Part shown: piece by piece, positions 59,502-64,000 of the stretch
Layout of the letters: each line of letters begins with the position of its first letter
Numbering within the stretch: the first letter of the stretch is position 1
Assembly (NCBI GenBank): GCA_900318245.1
Contig: ONJT01000019.1
Span: forward strand, 1-64,000
Direction of reading: 5' to 3'
Source: an uncultured Bacteroidales bacterium
Lineage (GTDB): Bacteria; Bacteroidota; Bacteroidia; Bacteroidales; Paludibacteraceae
Length of the DNA: 64,000 nucleotides
Program-made: the position numbers and the translations under genes
The notes under the pieces: generated by a model
Told to the model about the DNA's origin: nothing
What the model saw: the letters and a program-made list of their open reading frames with translations, nothing else
Database searches by the model: none

Positions 59502-61087
59502 ACGATTCCTAAGATTACAGCAATAACACATAACGCTATCAACCATTTCGCCCATGGTTTCAAGCCTTTCTTCTTGATCTTGATGATCGGGAATGCCACC
59601 TGCTCGGTCAGCGTGCGGCCAAACGGCACAGAGATGATTGCATCGGCGTTCACCGCCCAACCGTTGGCGTTCAGCACCGGCGCCAGGTTACGGCGACGCA
59701 ACTTCATATACGCCATGATCATACTCGGACCGCTGATGACGAGCAATATACATACAAACACGATCACATATTGCCACCAGAGGAAACCGCTCATGCCTTT
59801 GGCTACTGCTGCCAGCGCGGTGCCGATCATGCCTAAAGCCATACCGATGGCGGCGAATATACCGGCGAACTTCGCGATATCGAACGCCTGTTTCTTCTCC
59901 GCCAATAATGGATCGGTAGAAACGCCTTCCGTCTTCTCCTTCATGTCCTCGAATGCCTTCGCGTCTTTCTCCGCCGCCGACTTGTTGATCTTCTCTTCGA
60001 TCCAGTTCGCCAACTTGCGGTACGGGGTCCAGAACGCCTGACGAATAGATATTGGGTTGTCGATGATCTTCGTCACCGTAGCGTCGTAATCCAGACCGTC
60101 GTTATCGTAGAAGACCGCGTTCTTACCGATCGACAGGTTCTTGATCTCGCCCTGCGTCATCGCCGCCACGATCTGCAGCGTCTTACCCGTTTTCTTGTTG
60201 ATGCAGTTGCAGTACAGCAGATACATACCGCTCAGCGGCGCCTGGGCGTCATGCTTGCTCATGTCGTGCACGCGGATACACAAGTGGCACGCGCGCTGGT
60301 CAATAATCAAGGTACCCGCCTGGAAGGAAGCAATCGTGGCCTCGTCTTGGTCATAGAAATCCTCGAGGGTCACGAAGTTACGCAGCAAGCGGTAGAAATC
60401 GCGATGCAGCAACAGCAACTTACGCAAGGGCTCAAAGACCGCCTTCGCTGCAGCCAATGCCTCGGCGTTCGCACTCTCAGCCGCAGCTTTCGCAGCTTCC
60501 CATTCGGCGATCTGCGCACCCATCTCCGCGAATTTCTTCTCTGTCATACCCGGCTTCACTGCGTCCTCTGGAATAACCGCCAAACCGAGTTTCTGCAACT
60601 TCTCCTGCTCGAAATACGCGGCGTAATCGGCACTCTTCTCCTTATAAGCCGCGATGACATCCGCCTCGAGCGGAGCTGCCGGAACAGCTTGCTCCTCGAT
60701 GGTAACAGCCGCGATGGCTGCGTCCACATCGGCGAGACTTACCTTGCCGTCCTTTGCCAATGGCTCAGCAACAGCCTTTATCGCTTCGTCGGCGATATTG
60801 TCCAGCGCAAGTTCGTCTTTCTGCTCGAACAGACTCTGCGGGTCTTTGAGGGCTGCACACAGGTAATCGGCTGTCGCCACTACCTCTTTCACACGCAACT
60901 GACCGTCGCCGTCAAGGTCAATCAGACGCAACGACTCTTCGCTGATCTCCAGACCGGTGGTCGGACAACTGAGCACGGTCCACATCTTTTTGTCTAATTC
61001 ACCCAAGTGACGAATGTCCTCGGCATCATGAATGCGCACGCGGGTCACACCTCCCACATTCGCAAAACTCCATTTGTAATTAGCCAT
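59447..61087 (-). CDS. Membrane protein with EF-hand-like motif, unknown function
   Basis: A 546-residue protein beginning '[20 protein letters not shown]'. It has an EF-hand-like loop '[12 protein letters not shown]' (about 55-66), an Ala/Glu-rich helical section (about 165-225), then two membrane helices (about 395-450) and a third at the C-terminus followed by a Cys/His-rich end ('[12 protein letters not shown]'). The sequence '[20 protein letters not shown]' marks the first helix pair. No family name is recognised, though homologues seem common in Bacteroidales. The ATG at 61085-61087 fits the promoter at 61128-61159. Confidence 0.75.
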   Translation of the reverse strand: MANYKWSFANVGGVTRVRIHDAEDIRHLGELDKKMWTVLSCPTTGLEISEESLRLIDLDGDGQLRVKEVVATADYLCAALKDPQSLFEQKDELALDNIADEAIKAVAEPLAKDGKVSLADVDAAIAAVTIEEQAVPAAPLEADVIAAYKEKSADYAAYFEQEKLQKLGLAVIPEDAVKPGMTEKKFAEMGAQIAEWEAAKAAAESANAEALAAAKAVFEPLRKLLLLHRDFYRLLRNFVTLEDFYDQDEATIASFQAGTLIIDQRACHLCIRVHDMSKHDAQAPLSGMYLLYCNCINKKTGKTLQIVAAMTQGEIKNLSIGKNAVFYDNDGLDYDATVTKIIDNPISIRQAFWTPYRKLANWIEEKINKSAAEKDAKAFEDMKEKTEGVSTDPLLAEKKQAFDIAKFAGIFAAIGMALGMIGTALAAVAKGMSGFLWWQYVIVFVCILLVISGPSMIMAYMKLRRRNLAPVLNANGWAVNADAIISVPFGRTLTEQVAFPIIKIKKKGLKPWAKWLIALCVIAVILGIVCLVLHLCGFCWHCLCFH

Positions 61088-61127
61088 AGTATAATTGATT
61101 TTTAATTTGCTCTTACCTTTGCGGGTG

Positions 61128-61159
61128 CAAAGGTACAAAAAAAAAATGACATACACAAG
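61128..61159 (-). promoter_or_regulatory. Promoter of the EF-hand protein gene, inside the rpsA terminator
   Basis: Minus-strand CTTG (61156-61159), a 20-bp spacer beginning TGTATGTCA, TACCTTTG (61128-61135). The -33 element lies within the rpsA terminator stem. Confidence 0.78.
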
Positions 61160-61172
61160 TGTGCATGCCATT
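61145..61172 (-). terminator. Terminator of rpsA
   Basis: A long stem (about 13 bp with two G-T pairs) around CACA/TGTG followed on the minus strand by a 10-nt T run (61135-61144); a T run also follows on the plus strand. Confidence 0.8.
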
Positions 61173-61196
61173 TTTTTTACAAAAGCTTCGCCGAAA

Positions 61197-62989
61197 TTAC
61201 TCAGCGTCTTTCTTGGTTGCCTTCTTAGCCGGCTTCTCTTCTGCGGGCTCCTCTGCCTTAGCGGCTTTCTTTGCAGGCTTAGCCTCTGCCTCGAGGGATG
61301 CCTTCAGTTCTGCGAGCGCAGAGAGATCACCAAGGGTGGTCTTCTCTACCTTCGGCAGGTCGAGAGCGGGTTCTTCAGCCTTAGCGGCTTTCTTAGCTGC
61401 CTTCGGAGCTGCCTCCTTGCGCTCCTCCCAAGTGCGGAGGTGCGAAACGAGGATACGCTTAGCGTCGCGGTTGAACTCAATCACCTTGAAGCTCAGGGTG
61501 TCACCAACAGCAACCGGGCTCTTGTCTTCCTTCTGGAGGTGGCGGGTCGTGCAGAATGCCTCAACGCCGTCCTCGAGCGAAACAACTGCGCCCTTGTCGG
61601 TCAGTTCAACAACCTTACCATCAACGATGGTATCTACGCCGAACTTAGCTTCGAGCTCTTCCCACGGGTTCTCCTCGAGTTGTTTGTGACCGAGGGAGAG
61701 ACGGCGGTTAGCTACGTCGATGTCGAGAACAACAACTTCGATCTGTGCGCCGATCTGGGTGAACTCATTCGGGTGTTTGATCTTCTTGGTCCAGCTCAGG
61801 TCGCTGATGTGGATGAGTCCGTCAACGCCTTCCTCGATCTCTACAAAGACACCGAAGTTGGTGAAGTTACGAACCTTAGCCCAGTGGCGTGTGCCAACTG
61901 CGTACTTGGTCTCCACGTTAGCCCACGGATCAGCCTTGAGTTGCTTGATACCGAGACTCATCTTACGCTCAGCGCGGTCGAGAGTCAGGATAACTGCATC
62001 TACCTCGTCGCCGACTTTCAGGAAGTCATTAGCGCTGCGGAGGTGCTGGCTCCAGCTCATCTCACTTACGTGAACGAGACCTTCTACACCTTCAGCGATC
62101 TCAACGAATGCGCCGTAATCAGCCATCACAACCACCTTACCGTGAACCTTGTCACCTACCTTGAGGTTTGGATCAAGAGCATCCCACGGATGCGGAGTCA
62201 ACTGCTTGAGACCGAGCGCGATACGCTTCTTCTCCTCATCGAAGTCGAGGATAACGACGTTGATCTTCTGGTCGAGTTGCAGCAGCTCGTGCGGGTCATT
62301 AACGCGGCCCCAGCTGAGGTCAGTGATGTGGATAAGACCATCCACGCCGCCCAGGTCGATGAACACACCGTAGTTGGTGATGTTCTTAACCGTACCTTCG
62401 AGTACCTGGCCCTTCTCGAGTTTGCCAACGATCTCAGCCTTTTGAGCCTCGAGTTCAGCCTCGATAAGCGCTTTGTGGGAAACAACGACGTTGCGGAATT
62501 CCGGATTGAGTTTCACGATCTTGAACTCCATCGTCTTACCAACGAGGATGTCATAGTCGCGAACCGGCTTCACGTCGATCTGGCTACCGGGGAGGAATGC
62601 TTCCATGCCGAGTACGTCCACGATCATGCCGCCTTTCGAACGCCATTTGATGTAACCGGTAACGATCTCACCTGCGTTGTAAGCCTCGTTAACGCGGTCC
62701 CAAGCGCGAGCGGTGCGTGCCTCCTTGTGAGACAGAACGAGCTGGCCCTTCTTGTCCTCCTGGCTCTGGATGTAGACTTCTACTTTGTCGCCTACCTTCA
62801 GCTCAGGATTGTAACGGAACTCAGCAGCCGGAACGATACCGTCCGACTTGTAACCTACGTTTACAACGACTTCGCGTTTGTTGATACTGATGACGGTACC
62901 CTCAACGACTTCGTTGTCCTTGATGTGCCTTGCTTTTGTGCTTCATAGGCATCCCAGTCGAAGTTCTGGAGAGAAAGATTTTCTGCCAT
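61197..62989 (-). CDS. rpsA: 30S ribosomal protein S1, frameshifted near the 5' end
   Basis: S1-type protein with six S1 (OB-fold) repeats, e.g. 'GGMIVDVLGMEAFLPGSQID', 'ITNYGVFIDLGGVDGLIHIT', 'VMADYGAFVEIAEGVEGLVH' and 'FTNFGVFVEIEEGVDGLIHI', plus a Lys/Ala-rich C-terminus. The start ATG at 62987-62989 gives 'MAENLSLQNFDWDAYEAQK', the Bacteroidales S1 N-terminus. Then the frame breaks near 62925-62940; the following S1 repeat ('HIKDNEVVEGTVISINKREV' and onward) is in another frame with no start codon before 62627. About 20 residues normally between these parts are missing. S1 recruits mRNA to ribosomes and is normally essential, so this break is either an assembly error or requires explanation. 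Confidence 0.9.
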
Positions 62990-63013
62990 AATTGGTAGAT
63001 AAATTGGGTGGGA

Positions 63014-63056
63014 ACTAGGGTACTAGGATTCTAGGAAACTAGGACACTAGGATTCC
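63014..63056. repeat. ACTAGGAT-type mini-repeat in the rpsA leader
   Basis: Six imperfect copies of (A)CTAGG(A/G)(T/A)(T) occur in a row (CTAGGGTACTAGGATT, CTAGGAAACTAGGACA, CTAGGATT). They lie between the rpsA promoter and start codon. The tetramer CTAG is usually rare in bacterial genomes, so six in 40 bp is conspicuous. Confidence 0.7.
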
Positions 63057-63085
63057 CGTTAAAGGGTTAAACATGTTAGCCTCTC

Positions 63086-63101
63086 TCGGCTTCTCAGCCG
63101 A
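63086..63101 (-). promoter_or_regulatory. Hairpin in the rpsA leader
   Basis: TCGGCT/AGCCGA stem with a GAGA loop on the transcript, about 10-25 nt after the expected start site. It could contribute to the autoregulation of S1 known in other bacteria (inference). Confidence 0.45.
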
Positions 63102-63110
63102 AAAAGCGTG

Positions 63111-63142
63111 CAAAAGTACGACTTTTTTCTGACATACGCAAA
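63111..63142 (-). promoter_or_regulatory. Promoter of rpsA
   Basis: Minus-strand TTTG (63139-63142), a 20-bp spacer beginning CGTATGTCAG, TACTTTTG (63111-63118). Confidence 0.82.
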
Positions 63143-63150
63143 TTTTAAAG

Positions 63151-63180
63151 AAAAAAAATGCACTTCTCAGTGCACTTTTT
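63151..63180. terminator. Bidirectional terminator between the amylase and rpsA
   Basis: A TGCACT/AGTGCA stem with a TCTC loop is flanked by A and T tracts; it terminates the amylase transcript just before the rpsA promoter. Confidence 0.8.
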
Positions 63181-63221
63181 CCTTTGTTATCACCGCTTGA
63201 CGCGGGAATACTATGAACGAG

Positions 63222-64000
63222 TTATTTCGTAGGCTGACCTTGTACTGTGAAGACTTGGTCGTCACGCTGGATATATACCACCCCTTCTTTGAGCACTTTC
63301 GTGCCCTGAGCGCCGTCCTGCGTGCTCTCTATGCTCGTCGGTGTGTCGTCATCCACGGTGTACCATACACCGGCATGGTCTCTGTTCGCCCAAGCGCATA
63401 CCCATTTCTTGCCTTCCGGCGCAGCCACCATCGGCGCATCCGTCGGGTTGCAGTCGTAACCGAGCTTGAGGAACAGTTGTCCGTTCGTGCCTTGGATCAA
63501 GGCGGTGTAGTAGTTATCGCCTTCAGCGCCGCTGCCGGCCCAGTCTTCAACTGTCGATTCGCTATGTACGCCTACTGCGCGGCGTGCCTTAATGAACGCC
63601 TGGCACTCGGTCTTATAGTTATGCCAATACGGGTACAGCACGCACGGCACTCCGGGCATCGAGAGCAGGTAAGCCAGTGCCTGATGCGCCTGACGGTCGT
63701 CAATAGTGTTAGCGTGGTAGTTCAGGCTCTTACCTTCCTCATGGAAGGAATCGTGGTTGTCGCAGAACGTCACAGCGTATTTCTTGTATGGACCATAGAT
63801 GAGCGTGTTGCTGTTGTTCTTCAGGTTCTGCAGCTTGTACTCGCGGATAGCCGCATCGTAGATGTTGAACTTACCCGGGAAGTCGAACACATAGGTGCGA
63901 TAGTTGGCATCCTGCAGGTAGCCCAACTGCTTGTCGATATCGCCGTCGAACAGCTCTGCTACCGAGAAATACGGAGCACTGGCGCAGTTGTAGTCATAGA
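63222..64000 (-). CDS. Alpha-amylase (GH13) C-terminal part, with C-terminal tag; 5' end outside the window
   Basis: At least 259 residues of a glycoside hydrolase family 13 enzyme that enters from the right edge. It contains 'CASAPYFSVAELFDGD' (with the catalytic Glu region) and 'YAVTFCDNHDSFHEEGKSLN' (conserved region with the transition-state Asp), then the end of the barrel and a C-terminal beta domain ('GYDCNPTDAPMVAAPEGKKW'). The tail 'KVLKEGVVYIQRDDQVFTV' matches the C-terminal tag of the nucleases and the 24633 protein, so it is almost certainly secreted. It hydrolyses alpha-1,4-glucan (starch or glycogen). The first annotated start candidate inside the window (TTG at 63926) is not real; the frame is open to the edge. 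Confidence 0.87.
   Translation of the reverse strand, partial: YDYNCASAPYFSVAELFDGDIDKQLGYLQDANYRTYVFDFPGKFNIYDAAIREYKLQNLKNNSNTLIYGPYKKYAVTFCDNHDSFHEEGKSLNYHANTIDDRQAHQALAYLLSMPGVPCVLYPYWHNYKTECQAFIKARRAVGVHSESTVEDWAGSGAEGDNYYTALIQGTNGQLFLKLGYDCNPTDAPMVAAPEGKKWVCAWANRDHAGVWYTVDDDTPTSIESTQDGAQGTKVLKEGVVYIQRDDQVFTVQGQPTK

Noticed and set aside
63222-63926. Complete 234-residue protein at the right end starting at TTG 63926
   Set aside because: The frame is open to the edge and encodes further GH13 sequence ('CASAPYFSVAELF'), so the gene is truncated by the window.

Overview
The window looks like chromosomal DNA of a Bacteroidales bacterium (phylum Bacteroidota). The reasons are: at least 17 promoters of the Bacteroidota type (TTTG, 20-bp spacer, TAnnTTTG); a Na+-translocating NADH:quinone reductase operon; a methylmalonyl-CoA mutase small subunit; type IX secretion C-terminal domains; a DcuB-type C4-dicarboxylate carrier; and typical Bacteroidales surface lipoproteins. 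Most genes have no Shine-Dalgarno sequence. The C-terminal tag shared by several secreted proteins resembles those of gut or rumen Bacteroidales (possibly Paludibacteraceae or Prevotella relatives), but genus cannot be fixed from this window.

Layout. 0-6 kb: 5' end of mutA (leaving to the left), a tiny Pmp3-type membrane protein, and a minus-strand operon of dcuB, a cytidylate-kinase-like gene and two tandem secreted endonuclease I genes. 6-11 kb: a porin divergent from dcuB, then cysK-cysE-lpd and a small redox protein on the minus strand. 11-17 kb: a TolC/HlyD/ABC-2/ABC-2 export operon and plsC. 17-21.7 kb: a short ClpB, a lone FecCD permease, panB and a polysaccharide deacetylase. 21.7-33.7 kb: a long minus-strand surface operon (outer-membrane protein, two giant tandem-duplicated T9SS adhesins, a tagged secreted protein, a DPP-IV-like peptidase, a ROK sugar kinase). 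34-46 kb: an accessory island, AT-richer in places, with rhuM, lipoproteins, a helicase/hsdS deletion scar, unknown genes, a phage-like primase cassette ending in a DUF5675 gene, an unknown overlapping gene pair, and small smalltalk-like genes. 46-54 kb: nqrABCDEF followed by queF-queC-queD-queE. 54-64 kb: nadC, an outer-membrane protein, a lipoprotein lipase-like hydrolase, rlmH, an M23/LysM peptidase, an EF-hand membrane protein, rpsA and the 3' part of a secreted alpha-amylase.

How it fits together. The core indicates an anaerobic, saccharolytic gut-type metabolism: fumarate/succinate exchange through DcuB, the Na+-pumping Nqr complex, succinate-to-propionate via mutA, starch breakdown by a secreted amylase, and peptide scavenging. 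The most striking observations are (i) reading-frame lesions in nqrA, nqrB, nqrE (two), rpsA and probably one small gene, each a short duplication or apparent deletion; (ii) a promoter with invariant 20-bp spacing and an extended -33 element, including two back-to-back copies sharing a 16-bp palindrome; (iii) a class of short A/T-biased tandem mini-repeats at gene boundaries that also supply protein termini; and (iv) an island with restriction-modification debris plus an unrecognised, overlapping two-gene module. No tRNA, rRNA, CRISPR array, insertion sequence or integrase was recognised.
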